DNA from: Bacillus zhangzhouensis
GTDB lineage: Bacteria; Bacillota; Bacilli; Bacillales; Bacillaceae
DNA length: 64,000 nt
Reading direction: 5' to 3'
Assembly: GCF_000715205.1 (NCBI RefSeq)
Contig: NZ_JOTP01000005.1
Coordinates: 62,001-126,000, forward strand
The position numbers and the translations under genes are program-made. Position 1 is the stretch's first letter. The number at the start of each line of letters is the position of its first letter. A model generated the notes under the pieces. It saw only the letters and a list, made by a program, of their open reading frames with translations, had not been told where the DNA came from and searched no databases. This document shows, piece after piece, positions 34,244 to 43,117 of this stretch.

Positions 34244-34570
34244 TTAGCTGTATTCTTCAACGACAATGACTTTATTGACCTTGTTTGAGTAAGGGTTATA
34301 GGAAATGGTGACAAATACCCCAAATTCTTTGGCGTGATCTTTTAACGTAATATGATACTGTTTCACAGATTCTTTTTCCCGGTGCCTGTCCCATACTTTT
34401 TGTTTAAATAAGACTTGTGCTAACGGATATCTTTTCTTTGCTTCCTTGACAGCTCTTGTTTCCCATTGATCTGCGGCAGTAGTGAATCCTCTCGATTCCA
34501 CAGGTTTGGCGTCTTGTATGACAGGACCCAACAGTAAACTGAGCATGATCATGATTTTTCCATAGTTCAC
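34244..34570 (-). CDS. yqzG: YqzG, secreted DUF3889 protein
   Basis: 108 residues starting at GTG 34570 after GGTGAGGTGATGTTAA. A signal-peptide-like N terminus (KIMIMLSLLLGPVIQ), then a small mixed domain (about 35-105) with a conserved WETRAVKEAKKRYP and YNPYSNKVNKVIV end: the DUF3889 family (YqzG, about 106 residues in B. subtilis). Likely extracellular. Function unknown. Divergent from tapA, whose regulatory region lies next to it. Confidence 0.82.
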   Translation of the reverse strand: MNYGKIMIMLSLLLGPVIQDAKPVESRGFTTAADQWETRAVKEAKKRYPLAQVLFKQKVWDRHREKESVKQYHITLKDHAKEFGVFVTISYNPYSNKVNKVIVVEEYS

Positions 34571-34705
34571 TTAACATCACCTCACCAGTTATTATCCTGA
34601 CCAAATCCTACACTTTTATGTAAATTTTTAAGAAGTACAAATGTCACAGAAAAAAATATAGAATATGGCGAAAGAATGAGAAAATGGAAGAATTTTCTCG
34701 CAATA

Positions 34706-34721
34706 GTTCTTGTTTAAGAAC
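34706..34721. promoter_or_regulatory. SinR operator 1 upstream of tapA
   Basis: GTTCTTGTTTAAGAAC: inverted repeat of two half-sites, each six of seven matches to the SinR operator GTTCTYT. It lies upstream of the -35 element. Confidence 0.7.
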
Positions 34722-34742
34722 AAAATGGACTAATTTGGCGTT

Positions 34743-34770
34743 TTGGGTTTTATAGGTATTTCCTTATACT
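34743..34770 (+). promoter_or_regulatory. Candidate SigA promoter of tapA-sipW-tasA
   Basis: TTGGGT (34743-34748), 16-base spacer, TATACT (34765-34770). The second SinR operator begins 10 bases later, covering the expected transcription start. Confidence 0.6.
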
Positions 34771-34780
34771 GAGTGTAATC

Positions 34781-34796
34781 GTTCTCTTTAAAGAAC
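34781..34796. promoter_or_regulatory. SinR operator 2 at the tapA start site
   Basis: GTTCTCTTTAAAGAAC: both strands give perfect GTTCTYT heptamers (GTTCTCT and GTTCTTT) head to head. Together with operator 1 it brackets the promoter. Confidence 0.8.
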
Positions 34797-34818
34797 ATCC
34801 TTCCGAGGAGTTGAAAGA

Positions 34819-35346
34819 ATGAATCAGTCGCTCTTTGTACTCTTTAGTGCCATTTGTTTGATTTTCACGTCTCTTCTTATCACACCTACTAACGCTTCTT
34901 TTAACGATGTCGAGCATACAAACTTTGTCATGAACACGTGTGAATATTTTGAACAGACAGATCAGCATTGTCAGCCAAAAAAATGGGATAGAAGTGATTT
35001 AAAGCTCATAGATCAAACGATGATCGAAGGAACAGTCTGTGCGCCTCAAAAGCTAAGCATGACATTAAAAAATATTGGACAACCCATCGTATACTCTGAA
35101 TGGAAGTGGGAATTACACAAAGTAGAAAGTGATCAGAAACCATTACAAAATGGTCATATTCTTGAAAAGGGATCTATACAACACCTTTCATCAGAAGAAA
35201 CGACGACTGTTACAACAGATAAAGCAAAAACGAATGGAATCTATGCATTTAAAATCTATTTTCCTAAAGGATTTGGTGCATCTGAAAAAACATTCTTTTG
35301 GTCTAAACAAATGCAGCTCTCAAGCTGTCAAGAAAAGATATCTTAA
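34819..35346 (+). CDS. tapA: TapA (YqxM), TasA fibre assembly and anchoring protein, short form
   Basis: 175 residues: signal peptide ending near NASFND (about 28), then a secreted domain with paired cysteines (C42, C51, C75, C172). The mature start SFNDVEHTNFV resembles the N-terminal FNDV segment of TasA and of B. subtilis TapA. B. subtilis TapA is 253 residues; here the long C-terminal tail is missing and the stop is followed directly by the sipW ribosome site, so this looks a natural short form. It aids formation of TasA amyloid-like fibres in the biofilm matrix and is cut by SipW. First gene of the SinR-repressed operon. Confidence 0.85.
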   Translation: MNQSLFVLFSAICLIFTSLLITPTNASFNDVEHTNFVMNTCEYFEQTDQHCQPKKWDRSDLKLIDQTMIEGTVCAPQKLSMTLKNIGQPIVYSEWKWELHKVESDQKPLQNGHILEKGSIQHLSSEETTTVTTDKAKTNGIYAFKIYFPKGFGASEKTFFWSKQMQLSSCQEKIS

Positions 35347-35396
35347 ATGAAGCTGTCTACTGAATGAAAAAATGATATGTGAAGGGGAGATGGGAC

Positions 35397-35969
35397 ATGA
35401 AAAAATGGATGAAAATGTCTGGGAGTATTCTTTACGTAATGGTTTTCACGATGATGATTGCATGTATTATTGTCGTGTTGTCATCAAGAACAACAGGTGG
35501 AGATCCTCAGATTTTCGGTTATCAATTCAAGCAAGTATTATCTGGTTCAATGGAACCGGAATTTTCGACTGGGTCGCTCATTGTAGTAAAACAAGTGACC
35601 TCACCTAAGACGCTCAAAAAAGGAGATATTATCACTTTTCAAACGAAGCAAGACAAGTCTTTTGTGACTCACCGAATTGTTGGGGTAAAAGGAAAAGGGA
35701 CAAATAAAGCCTTTGAGACCAAAGGAGACCACAATATGTATCAAGACGGTACGCTGGTAAAAGCGGATCAAGTGGTTGCGCAGTATACGGGAACGAACAT
35801 CCCTTATGCAGGAAAACTTCTTTCGTATGCCGGAACTTCGGCTGGAACCGCTTTGCTGCTGATTATACCAGGTGTGATGCTGCTTGTTTACTCAACAATT
35901 CATTTTGTGGGCGCTGCGAAACATCGAAGACACACGGCTGATTTACATATGTCAGAGAAGCAAGCATAA
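35397..35969 (+). CDS. sipW: ER-type signal peptidase SipW
   Basis: 190 residues, the same as B. subtilis SipW. The ATG at 35397 follows AGGGGAGATGGGAC. ER-type signal peptidase (Ser-His catalysis rather than Ser-Lys): S51 in SGSMEP, the H in FVTHRIVG near 91, and TKGDHN near 115. Membrane helices near 10-28 and 150-178. It processes TapA and TasA preproteins and, in B. subtilis, also regulates matrix gene expression. Confidence 0.95.
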   Translation: MKKWMKMSGSILYVMVFTMMIACIIVVLSSRTTGGDPQIFGYQFKQVLSGSMEPEFSTGSLIVVKQVTSPKTLKKGDIITFQTKQDKSFVTHRIVGVKGKGTNKAFETKGDHNMYQDGTLVKADQVVAQYTGTNIPYAGKLLSYAGTSAGTALLLIIPGVMLLVYSTIHFVGAAKHRRHTADLHMSEKQA

Positions 35970-35981
35970 ATATTCGTTTGT

Positions 35982-35995
35982 AACCTAATTAGGTT
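35982..35995. promoter_or_regulatory. 14-bp palindrome between sipW and tasA
   Basis: AACCTAATTAGGTT, perfect palindrome 32 bases before the tasA start. Could be an RNA hairpin shaping tasA mRNA stability or an operator. Confidence 0.3.
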
Positions 35996-36026
35996 TCAAT
36001 AAAACAATTTATTAGGGGGTTCATTC

Positions 36027-36827
36027 ATGGCAATGAAAAAATCAATTCGTTTAGGTGTATTATCAGGGGCATTAGGACTTGCTTTAATTGGCGGGGGAAC
36101 ATGGGCGGCGTTTAATGATGTAGAAAAGGCAAACGCGGTCTACTCGACAGGAGAGCTGAATTTATCTGCAAAAGAGAACTCTGGCGCCATCAACCTTTCG
36201 AACTTAAAACCTGGTGACCGAATAAAGAAAGAGTTTAATTTTGAAAATAAGGGGTCGCTTGCGATTAATCAAGTGCTGATGAGTCTTGATTATAGCCAGT
36301 TTAAAGATGGAACTTCTGCGAAGAATGGTGGTAAGAATACAGCTGAAGAATTCCTCAGCCAGTTTCAGGTGAGTGTTCTTACGGTTGGAGCCGAAGGTGG
36401 AAATGGTTATCCAAAAAATATTATTTTAGACCATGCAAACTTGCTTGACCTGCATCTAGTAACGTCAAAACAGGATCAGACCGCATTTGAAAAGATTCGT
36501 CATGCCGTCGATGAGAAGTTTTTACATGAAAGTGGTAAAATTAATGTAGCAACCGTTGATGGAACAGCGGCTCCAGAGTATGACGGCATTCCAAAGAATC
36601 CGTTTGATTACGATAAAATGGAAATGATCATTGAATTTGTCAATGACCAGACGAAGGATAAAGCTGGTCACTATATCCAAAATAAATACCAAGGCGATGC
36701 GATTCAAATTGATCTTTCCTTCGAAGCGACTCAGTGGAATGGTTTAACGATCAATCCTAAAAAGCATACGGATGAAAAAGGCTACGTGAAAGAAAACGAA
36801 AAAGCACACAGCGAAGATAAAAAATAA
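36027..36827 (+). CDS. tasA: Biofilm matrix fibre protein TasA
   Basis: 266 residues (261 in B. subtilis). Signal peptide GVLSGALGLALIGGGTWA with cut near A-FNDVEKANAVYS, the known mature start of TasA. Camelysin/TasA family beta-sandwich after it. It is the main protein fibre of the biofilm matrix and of spore-associated material. The ATG at 36027 follows AGGGGGTTCATTC; a second ATG two codons on is possible. Third gene of tapA-sipW-tasA; convergent with sinR. Confidence 0.95.
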   Translation: MAMKKSIRLGVLSGALGLALIGGGTWAAFNDVEKANAVYSTGELNLSAKENSGAINLSNLKPGDRIKKEFNFENKGSLAINQVLMSLDYSQFKDGTSAKNGGKNTAEEFLSQFQVSVLTVGAEGGNGYPKNIILDHANLLDLHLVTSKQDQTAFEKIRHAVDEKFLHESGKINVATVDGTAAPEYDGIPKNPFDYDKMEMIIEFVNDQTKDKAGHYIQNKYQGDAIQIDLSFEATQWNGLTINPKKHTDEKGYVKENEKAHSEDKK

Positions 36828-36870
36828 AGATAAAGACAGTCTTTAGACTGATATCTAGTTCTGCATAGCA

Positions 36871-36926
36871 AGTGGAGGAGTATGCGCTAAAACGTGCGCT
36901 TTACTCCTCTTCTTGCTTTTTTTTCC
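36871..36926. terminator. Hairpin terminator between tasA and sinR
   Basis: GAGGAGTA...GCGC / GCGC...TACTCCTC hairpin (36875-36909) followed by a T-rich tail. The right arm includes the sinR stop and its last codons, so both genes share the structure. Confidence 0.6.
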
Positions 36927-37236
36927 AGATTTGATAATCTAAAAATTCACGAAATTGCTTTTTCGAAACCCCTGATGTCATTGCATCTCGAACTAGTTTT
37001 TCCCATTCACTATCTAATTGACCATCGTATTCGGTTTCATCTTTTTCGTGTAACAGTGTATGAACCGAGACGTCCAGAACAGCGGAGATTTTTTCAAGAA
37101 ATTGAATGGAGGGGTTTGTTTGCAAGTTTCTTTCTATTGAGCTTAAATAAGACTTCGCTACCCCAGCCTTTTCGGCCAGTTCTGATAGTGAGTAGCCTTT
37201 TTCATTGCGGTATTGTTTAATACGCTGGCCAATCAA
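36901..37236 (-). CDS. sinR: SinR, master repressor of biofilm genes
   Basis: 111 residues, exactly the B. subtilis length, almost identical in the N-terminal HTH_XRE domain (IGQRIKQYRNEKGYSLSELA; conserved SYLSSIERNLQTNP recognition region) and the C-terminal SinI-binding/oligomer helices (VSKKQFREFLDYQ). The start is TTG at 37236 after AAGGAAGGTGATGACA, as I recall for B. subtilis; an in-frame ATG two codons upstream overlaps the ribosome site. Its operators GTTCTYT lie upstream of tapA. Preceded by sinI in the same direction. Confidence 0.95.
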   Translation of the reverse strand: MIGQRIKQYRNEKGYSLSELAEKAGVAKSYLSSIERNLQTNPSIQFLEKISAVLDVSVHTLLHEKDETEYDGQLDSEWEKLVRDAMTSGVSKKQFREFLDYQIWKKKQEEE

Positions 37237-37269
37237 TGTCATCACCTTCCTTTCGATATTATAGCACAT

Positions 37270-37434
37270 TCAGAAAGGTTTGATAGAATGACTTCTTACC
37301 ATAGGGGGAGACTCAGAGGACTTTTCGCTTGATTTGAGAAAATGACGGACTTCTTCAACTGTTAGTCCTGCTTTGCGAGCTTCGCATAATAATTGAACCC
37401 ATTCACTGTCTAATACTTTCGTTTTCTTTTCCAT
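37270..37434 (-). CDS. sinI: SinI, antirepressor of SinR
   Basis: A 54-residue gene starting MEKKTKVLDSEWVQLLCEAR and ending RSHSIKPF, clearly like B. subtilis SinI (57 residues, ends RSHTVNPF). The central helix EWVQLLCEARKAGLTVEEVR pairs with the SinR C-terminal helix and so relieves repression of tapA-sipW-tasA. Ribosome site TAGGAGGGTATTTGT. 33 bases separate its stop from the sinR start. It is short, so it can be missed by length cut-offs. Confidence 0.93.
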   Translation of the reverse strand: MEKKTKVLDSEWVQLLCEARKAGLTVEEVRHFLKSSEKSSESPPMVRSHSIKPF

Positions 37435-37612
37435 ACAAATACCCTCCTAAAATACTGAATCGTGTATTTCAGGCACTTAACGCATGAAATGGAAAGACAC
37501 AGGTGGTAAGACCTCATAGATTGCTTGCGTCATTTTTCCGCCCAATACAAACAGACAAACTTTGCTTTTGACTGATCGAAAATTGTATGTCACATGAAGG
37601 GGGGCTCGTGAG

Positions 37613-38410
37613 TCAACCTCCTCTTTTTTGCTGTAAGTAAAAAAGCCCGCCATTTTCAATCGTTAGACTGATTTTTGGTTCGTATAAAGTTTTAAGTGCT
37701 TGTCTTTCTATTTCATATTCTACAGACGTGTCTGAAGTCCCTTCATAAAATAGGTTTAAAAGCTCCGAGTCTTCCCTCCACTTTTGAACAGCCCTCACCG
37801 CCCAATCGTCTGGTTCCTCATGGGCATAACGCTTTATCAGGCTATTTAGACGTTTGACGCCGCTTTCAGGCTTAATCATTGTACTCATCGTAAAGCAATA
37901 ATCAGGAATTTGAGATGACAGCTCCCGGGCTTCTAGCTTTTCTTGAAATTGTTCTATGACTTCTCCTCGTATCAGATGAAGCCCAAGTGATAGCAGCTTA
38001 TCCTTTTTACGGTCTGCCAGATAGGATATCTTCACATTGAGACCAAGCCATGGCTCCAATGCGATTTGGTTGTTGTTGAGCGGCGTCACTCTTTCATAGA
38101 GCCGGATAAATCGGCCCTGCTGTTTAACAGCCTCGAATATTTGAAATAAACGAGGGGAGCCGAAATGGACAAATTCACCTTCGATCGCATCACCGGCTTT
38201 TTTTTGATCGGTGATTAAGGTCAATTGCCGCGGCTCAGGTACACCGCCTGTTTTTTCAAGCCAGTGCCAATAAAAAGGGCGGTTCATAATCAATTTATCC
38301 ATTTCGATTGTCAGCTGTACTGTCATATGTCCTGCACTTTCTTCTAGTATGTCGCATTGATTCGCCTGAAAGAAACGGAGAAGAAATGTGTGAATGTCAC
38401 GCTGCTCCAT
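37613..38410 (-). CDS. yqhG: YqhG, conserved protein of unknown function
   Basis: 265 residues, close to B. subtilis YqhG (about 263). Mixed alpha/beta sequence with no membrane helix and no signal peptide. Conserved-looking segments are RPFYWHWLEKTGGVPEP near 45 and RHVERYAHEEPDDWA-type (KRYAHEEPDDWAVRAV) near 188. Function unknown. It lies 14 bases after yqhH in the same direction, so the pair is probably one transcript. Confidence 0.83.
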   Translation of the reverse strand: MEQRDIHTFLLRFFQANQCDILEESAGHMTVQLTIEMDKLIMNRPFYWHWLEKTGGVPEPRQLTLITDQKKAGDAIEGEFVHFGSPRLFQIFEAVKQQGRFIRLYERVTPLNNNQIALEPWLGLNVKISYLADRKKDKLLSLGLHLIRGEVIEQFQEKLEARELSSQIPDYCFTMSTMIKPESGVKRLNSLIKRYAHEEPDDWAVRAVQKWREDSELLNLFYEGTSDTSVEYEIERQALKTLYEPKISLTIENGGLFYLQQKRGG

Positions 38411-38424
38411 TGATCAACTCTCCT

Positions 38425-40101
38425 TTATGAGCCTTGCTGCCTTTTTTCTAAAAGCGGTGTTTGTGCTTCTGTTAAATAGGAAGCAAACTGAGTTAATTTC
38501 TTTTTCATATCTCCGTCAGATTCGTGCTGAAAGAGAATATGATGCAATTCTGTTTCGGCCTCTTGGATATCAATTCGCGTTAAAATATCATCTAGATCGC
38601 CAATGACATTTTCAAATAGCTGAATTTTTTCATATAAAAGCTTTAGAATATGTTCCTCGACTGTTCCGTTCGTTGCCATATTGTAAATGTGGACATCCCG
38701 TTCTTGGCCAAGGCGGTGAATACGTCCAATTCTCTGTTCTAGACGCATTGGATTCCACGGAAGGTCGTAGTTGATGATCTGGTTACAAAACTGAAGGTTA
38801 ATCCCTTCGCCGCCGGCTTCTGTAGCAATTAACACTTGAGCCCGTTCTCTAAATAAATCTTTCATCCAGTCTTTTTTGCTCCGCTTAAAGCCGCCTCGAA
38901 AAGGAACCGAGCTAATGCCGTTTTGCTGAAGAAACCATTGTAAATAAATTTGTGTCGCACGATATTCAGTGAAAATAATGACCTTCTCATTTAACTGCTG
39001 AATGAGTTTGACGACTTCCAGCGCCTTTGAATTTTGCTCAACTTGATTGATTTTCTCCATGATTTGCGCAATGGCAGAAGATCCTAGAATGTGTTTTTCT
39101 TCTTCCTGCATTTTTTTGATCGTCATATAGACCGCCTCGCGGCTTGAGCAGCATTCTCGTTCCAAGGTCATGATTGAAAACATGTGCTTTGTATAAGATG
39201 GATTCTCTTTCAGCTTACAAATTTCATCATATAACGCTTGCTCTGTCGGAGAGAAATGAATGGAGATCGTTTTGACATGCCGTTTTGACCACTCGATGCC
39301 TGTGTCTTGTCTTCGGTTACGAATCATCACTTTATTGACTAGCTGTTTCAATCGATCATGGTCTTCAAGCTGCAAGTCCTTTTTGGCAAAAACATCTTTA
39401 AACTGATGTTCATTGCCTAGGTGGCCAGGCTTCAGAAGGGAAACGAGATTGAAAATTTCTCCGATTCGGTTTTGAATAGGCGTAGCTGTCAGCAGCAGGC
39501 AGAACTTTTTGTTTAGATTTCTCACAAATTCATAGTTTTTCGTTTTATTGTTTTTTAGTTTGTGTGCTTCATCAATAATGACCATATCGTAGGCGATTGA
39601 TAAAATCGTGTCTCGATGCGGCTGTCTTTTGGCTGTATCAATTGAGGAAACCACGACGTCACACTGCTCCCATACATAGCTCTTTTTTTGTTCGACAGCA
39701 TCAATGTAAAATTTCGTCCGCAGCTCCTGCACCCATTGAGACACAAGGGAGGCGGGAACGAGAATGAGAATCTTTTTGGCAAGTCCACGAATCATGTATT
39801 CTTTGATAATGAGTCCTGCTTCTACAGTTTTCCCAAGTCCCACTTCATCTGCTAAAATGGCTTTCCCGTTCATCTCTTCTACGACTCTTCTAGCCACTTC
39901 GAGCTGGTGCTTTAAAGGAGTGAATGCAGGCAGGTGCGCGGGAGCTTGCAAACCCTCGAATGAATCAATTGCTGTGACTTTCTGAACCTGCGTCGCTAAT
40001 CGGTACATATCCCAGTTCGCCCAGGGACCGTCTGCTGAAAGCCGCTGCTGAAATTCACTTGCCCATTCCTGATCAAAAATCGTTTGAATATTCAATGTCA
40101 T
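38425..40101 (-). CDS. yqhH: YqhH, SNF2-family helicase/ATPase
   Basis: 558 residues, equal to the family's compact bacterial SNF2 form. Motif I ADEVGLGKTVEAG near 88, motif II IIDEAHKLKN near 174, motif III LLTATPIQN near 204, motif V ATEAGGEGINLQ near 430, motif VI QRIGRIHRLGQ near 459. A RapA/HepA-like nucleic-acid translocase without extra DNA-binding domains. Function in B. subtilis (YqhH) not settled. Divergent from the gcv operon. Confidence 0.92.
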   Translation of the reverse strand: MTLNIQTIFDQEWASEFQQRLSADGPWANWDMYRLATQVQKVTAIDSFEGLQAPAHLPAFTPLKHQLEVARRVVEEMNGKAILADEVGLGKTVEAGLIIKEYMIRGLAKKILILVPASLVSQWVQELRTKFYIDAVEQKKSYVWEQCDVVVSSIDTAKRQPHRDTILSIAYDMVIIDEAHKLKNNKTKNYEFVRNLNKKFCLLLTATPIQNRIGEIFNLVSLLKPGHLGNEHQFKDVFAKKDLQLEDHDRLKQLVNKVMIRNRRQDTGIEWSKRHVKTISIHFSPTEQALYDEICKLKENPSYTKHMFSIMTLERECCSSREAVYMTIKKMQEEEKHILGSSAIAQIMEKINQVEQNSKALEVVKLIQQLNEKVIIFTEYRATQIYLQWFLQQNGISSVPFRGGFKRSKKDWMKDLFRERAQVLIATEAGGEGINLQFCNQIINYDLPWNPMRLEQRIGRIHRLGQERDVHIYNMATNGTVEEHILKLLYEKIQLFENVIGDLDDILTRIDIQEAETELHHILFQHESDGDMKKKLTQFASYLTEAQTPLLEKRQQGS

Positions 40102-40349
40102 CGCCTGCCTTTCTAATTAGTTTGTGATAAAATCGTTCTGTTTTTAAACGCTTCATTTTTTAAGGGGTCTTTAAAAGACTATATATTTCAATAAAAGCGA
40201 ACGATATTGAACATTTATTTTAAAAATGTTAATGATTTTTCTGTTGCTCTTGATCCGTTTCTAATGGTAGGATGTTGGTAAGTGATCTAGAAAATAAGTC
40301 ACCCATTTTGATAGTATGTCCAATAAATGTGAAGAATATGAGCGGATGA

Positions 40350-40556
40350 TGGTATGGGGAGAGACTTGGCGGTTATTTAGCACTGGCAGGCGCCGAAGGA
40401 GCAAGCTGAATTGATTCAGTGAATCTCTCAGGCAAAAGTACTCTTACCGGACGCAACTCTGGAGAGTGTTTGCTCATTGTTTTTTAGCAAACCACCAAAG
40501 GGGAAAACGCACAATGATGTTGTGCTGTAAACTTTCAGGTGCAAGGACAGAGACTT
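40350..40556 (+). ncRNA. Tandem glycine riboswitch (gcvT motif)
   Basis: Aptamer 1 about 40352-40450: GGGAGAGAC P1 strand, GCGCCGAAGGAGCAA core, AATCTCTCAGGCAAAAG close. Aptamer 2 about 40461-40556: GGAGAGTG, ACCACCAAAGGGGAAAACGC core, CTTTCAGGTGCAAGGACAGAG close. The 3' strand of aptamer 2 overlaps the terminator stem, as expected of an 'on' switch in which glycine prevents termination and turns on the cleavage operon. Confidence 0.95.
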
Positions 40557-40590
40557 CTTTTTGATAAAAGGGAGCTCTCTGTCCTTTTTT
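40544..40590 (+). terminator. Regulated terminator of the glycine riboswitch
   Basis: GGACAGAGA and TCTCTGTCC arms with TTTTTT. The left arm overlaps the end of aptamer 2, so ligand binding competes with the terminator. Confidence 0.9.
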
Positions 40591-40656
40591 GCTGTGATTT
40601 TTTTCTGAAAATTCAGCTTGTGGTCTGCACTGTAAGAAAAAAGGGGGAAACGATTG

Positions 40657-41754
40657 ATGTTGAAACGAACACCGCTTTTTCATGCGTATGAAATGTTTGG
40701 CGCAAAAACCATTGACTTCGGGGGCTGGGAATTACCTGTCCAATTTTCTTCCATTAAAGAAGAACATGAAGCTGTTCGAACAAAAGCAGGGCTTTTTGAT
40801 GTGTCTCACATGGGTGAGGTGGAAGTCAAAGGGCAAGATGCCCTTCCTTTTTTACAAAGGCTATTAACCAATGATCTGTCTAAGCTGACGGATGGTCAGG
40901 CACTATATACAGCTATGTGTTATGAAGATGGCGGGACAGTGGATGACCTGCTCGTCTATCAAAAAGAAAAGAACAACTATTTGCTTGTCATTAATGCATC
41001 AAATATCGAAAAAGATGTGGATTGGCTGCTCCAGCATCAAGGGGAGGATGATGTATTGATCAAGAATGTCTCTGATCAAATCGCCTTGCTAGCACTTCAA
41101 GGACCTCTTGCTGCTGACATCATCAAGGATGTGGCGGACGAAGAGGTGACATCTCTCAAGCCATTTACGTTTTTATCACAAGCTGAGGTCGCTCAAAAAG
41201 AGGTGCTTGTTTCAAGAACCGGCTACACAGGAGAAGACGGCTTTGAAATCTACTGCCAGTCAGAAGATGCCGTTCACATTTGGTCGGCTTTATTAGAAGC
41301 GGGCCAGCCTAAAGGGTTAATACCGTGCGGGCTCGGTGCACGTGACACCTTAAGATTTGAAGCTAGACTGCCGCTTTATGGTCAGGAGCTCACAAAGGAT
41401 ATTTCCCCATTAGAGGGCGGGATTGGTTTTGCTGTCAAAACGGATAAAGAAGTCCATTTTATTGGGAAAGACGCGCTCAAAAAGCAAAAAGAAGAAGGAG
41501 CGAAGCGAAAGCTTGTCGGCATTGAAATGATTGATAAAGGGATTCCGCGAACAGACTATCCGGTCTTTTCAGGAGAGAAGCAGATTGGAATTGTCACAAC
41601 GGGCACACAATCTCCAACGTTCAAGAAAAATGTCGGGCTTGCTCTGATCGAAACATCAGAGGCGCAGCTTCAGGCAGAAGTGGAAGTACAAATTCGTAAA
41701 AAACGTCTAAAAGCCAAAATCGTCGCCACACCATTTTATAAAAGAGCCAAATAA
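40657..41754 (+). CDS. gcvT: Glycine cleavage system T protein (aminomethyltransferase)
   Basis: 365 residues. It transfers the methylene group from the aminomethyl-lipoyl H protein to tetrahydrofolate and releases ammonia. Family marks: FDVSHMGEV near 48, LTNDLSKL near 71, and a C-terminal [23 protein letters not shown] (quoted in parts). The ATG at 40657 follows AAGGGGGAAACGATTG; a TTG three bases upstream is possible. First gene after the glycine riboswitch. H protein (gcvH) is not in this window. Confidence 0.96.
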   Translation: MLKRTPLFHAYEMFGAKTIDFGGWELPVQFSSIKEEHEAVRTKAGLFDVSHMGEVEVKGQDALPFLQRLLTNDLSKLTDGQALYTAMCYEDGGTVDDLLVYQKEKNNYLLVINASNIEKDVDWLLQHQGEDDVLIKNVSDQIALLALQGPLAADIIKDVADEEVTSLKPFTFLSQAEVAQKEVLVSRTGYTGEDGFEIYCQSEDAVHIWSALLEAGQPKGLIPCGLGARDTLRFEARLPLYGQELTKDISPLEGGIGFAVKTDKEVHFIGKDALKKQKEEGAKRKLVGIEMIDKGIPRTDYPVFSGEKQIGIVTTGTQSPTFKKNVGLALIETSEAQLQAEVEVQIRKKRLKAKIVATPFYKRAK

Positions 41755-41770
41755 CGAGGGGGAATAGAGG

Positions 41771-43117
41771 ATGAAGCACAGGTATTTGCCGCAAACCGAG
41801 CAAGATCAAAGAGAAATGCTGGATGTCATTGGCGTTCAGTCGATTGATGAGCTTTTTTCAGATATCCCAGAGAAAGTAAGATTCAAAGGAGTATACAACA
41901 TCAAAGAAGCCGCATCCGAAACACAGCTTGTGCGGGAATTATCTCTCTTAGCTGCAAAGAATAAGGATACTGTTTCCTATGCATCGTTTCTTGGTGCTGG
42001 TGTGTATGATCATTATCAGCCTGTCATTGTCGATCACGTCATCTCACGTTCTGAATTTTATACAGCGTATACACCTTATCAGCCCGAGATTTCGCAAGGC
42101 GAATTGCAGGCGATCTTTGAATTTCAAACGATGATTGCTGAGCTGACCGGCATGGATCTTGCCAACTCCTCGATGTATGATGGCGGAACCGCATTAGCTG
42201 AAGCGGGGATGCTGGCTGCAGGGCATACAAAGAAGAAAAAGATTGTGGTCTCTGAGACGGTTCATCCTGAATCAAGAGCGGTGCTGAAAACATATGCTAA
42301 AGGACAGCATATTGAAGTAGTCGAGGTACCTGCGCGAAAAGGACAGACGGATATAGCTGCATTAGAAGCGGCCGTCTGCGACGAAACAGCAGCTGTTCTT
42401 GTACAATATCCAAACTTTTTCGGTGTAGTAGAACCGTTAAAAGAGATTGAACCAATTGCACATAAAGGAAAGAGCCTCTTCATTGTCTCAAGTAATCCGC
42501 TTGCACTCGGCTTACTGACGCCGCCAGGAAAACTTGGGGCAGATATTGTCGTTGGTGATGCACAGCCGTTTGGTATTCCGGCTGCATTTGGCGGACCTCA
42601 TTGTGGGTATTTTGCCGTGACGAAAAAATTAATGCGAAAAGTGCCAGGGCGCTTAGTCGGACAAACAGAAGATGAGAATGGCGTTCGTGGATTTGTGCTG
42701 ACCCTTCAAGCACGTGAGCAGCACATTCGAAGAGATAAAGCGACGTCAAATATTTGTTCGAATCAGGCATTAAATGCGTTAGCCGCTTCTGTTGCGATGA
42801 CGGCGCTGGGGAAAACAGGCATAAAAGAAATCGCCTATCAAAACGTGCAAAAAGCCCATTATGCCAAGATGCAGGCGGAAAAACATGGGCTACAGGCTGA
42901 TGTAGAAGGAGCCCATTTTAATGAATTTGTGATCAAGTTAAATGAGCCTGTGAAAGAGGTCAATAAACGATTGCTTGAAAAAGGGATCATCGGCGGCTAT
43001 GACTTAGGGAGAGATTACCCAGAGCTTCAGCAGCACATGCTTGTAGCCGTGACAGAGCTAAGAACAAAAGAAGAAATTGATACGTTCATCAAGGAATTGG
43101 GGGATCGCCATGAATAA
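41771..43117 (+). CDS. gcvPA: Glycine dehydrogenase (decarboxylating) subunit 1
   Basis: 448 residues, the alpha half of the split P protein found in Firmicutes. Forms the dimer with GcvPB that decarboxylates glycine with PLP. Family marks: the [10 protein letters not shown] near 76, [13 protein letters not shown] near 136, and [14 protein letters not shown] near 275. The PLP lysine is on GcvPB. Ribosome site AACGAGGGGGAATAGAGG; 16 bases after gcvT. Confidence 0.96.
   Translation: MKHRYLPQTEQDQREMLDVIGVQSIDELFSDIPEKVRFKGVYNIKEAASETQLVRELSLLAAKNKDTVSYASFLGAGVYDHYQPVIVDHVISRSEFYTAYTPYQPEISQGELQAIFEFQTMIAELTGMDLANSSMYDGGTALAEAGMLAAGHTKKKKIVVSETVHPESRAVLKTYAKGQHIEVVEVPARKGQTDIAALEAAVCDETAAVLVQYPNFFGVVEPLKEIEPIAHKGKSLFIVSSNPLALGLLTPPGKLGADIVVGDAQPFGIPAAFGGPHCGYFAVTKKLMRKVPGRLVGQTEDENGVRGFVLTLQAREQHIRRDKATSNICSNQALNALAASVAMTALGKTGIKEIAYQNVQKAHYAKMQAEKHGLQADVEGAHFNEFVIKLNEPVKEVNKRLLEKGIIGGYDLGRDYPELQQHMLVAVTELRTKEEIDTFIKELGDRHE

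Larger units (their letters stand above)
40102..40653. other. 552-base gap between yqhH and gcvT
   Basis: Contains yqhH promoter space (A/T-rich, 40102-40340), then the tandem glycine riboswitch (about 40350-40556), its terminator (40544-40590) and the gcvT leader. No gene seen. Confidence 0.8.

Noticed and set aside
34571-34705. Small gene in the yqzG-tapA gap
   Set aside because: Only short A/T-rich frames without ribosome sites; the region is best explained as regulatory.
36894-37220. Plus-strand frame opposite sinR
   Set aside because: Antisense shadow of the well-conserved sinR gene.
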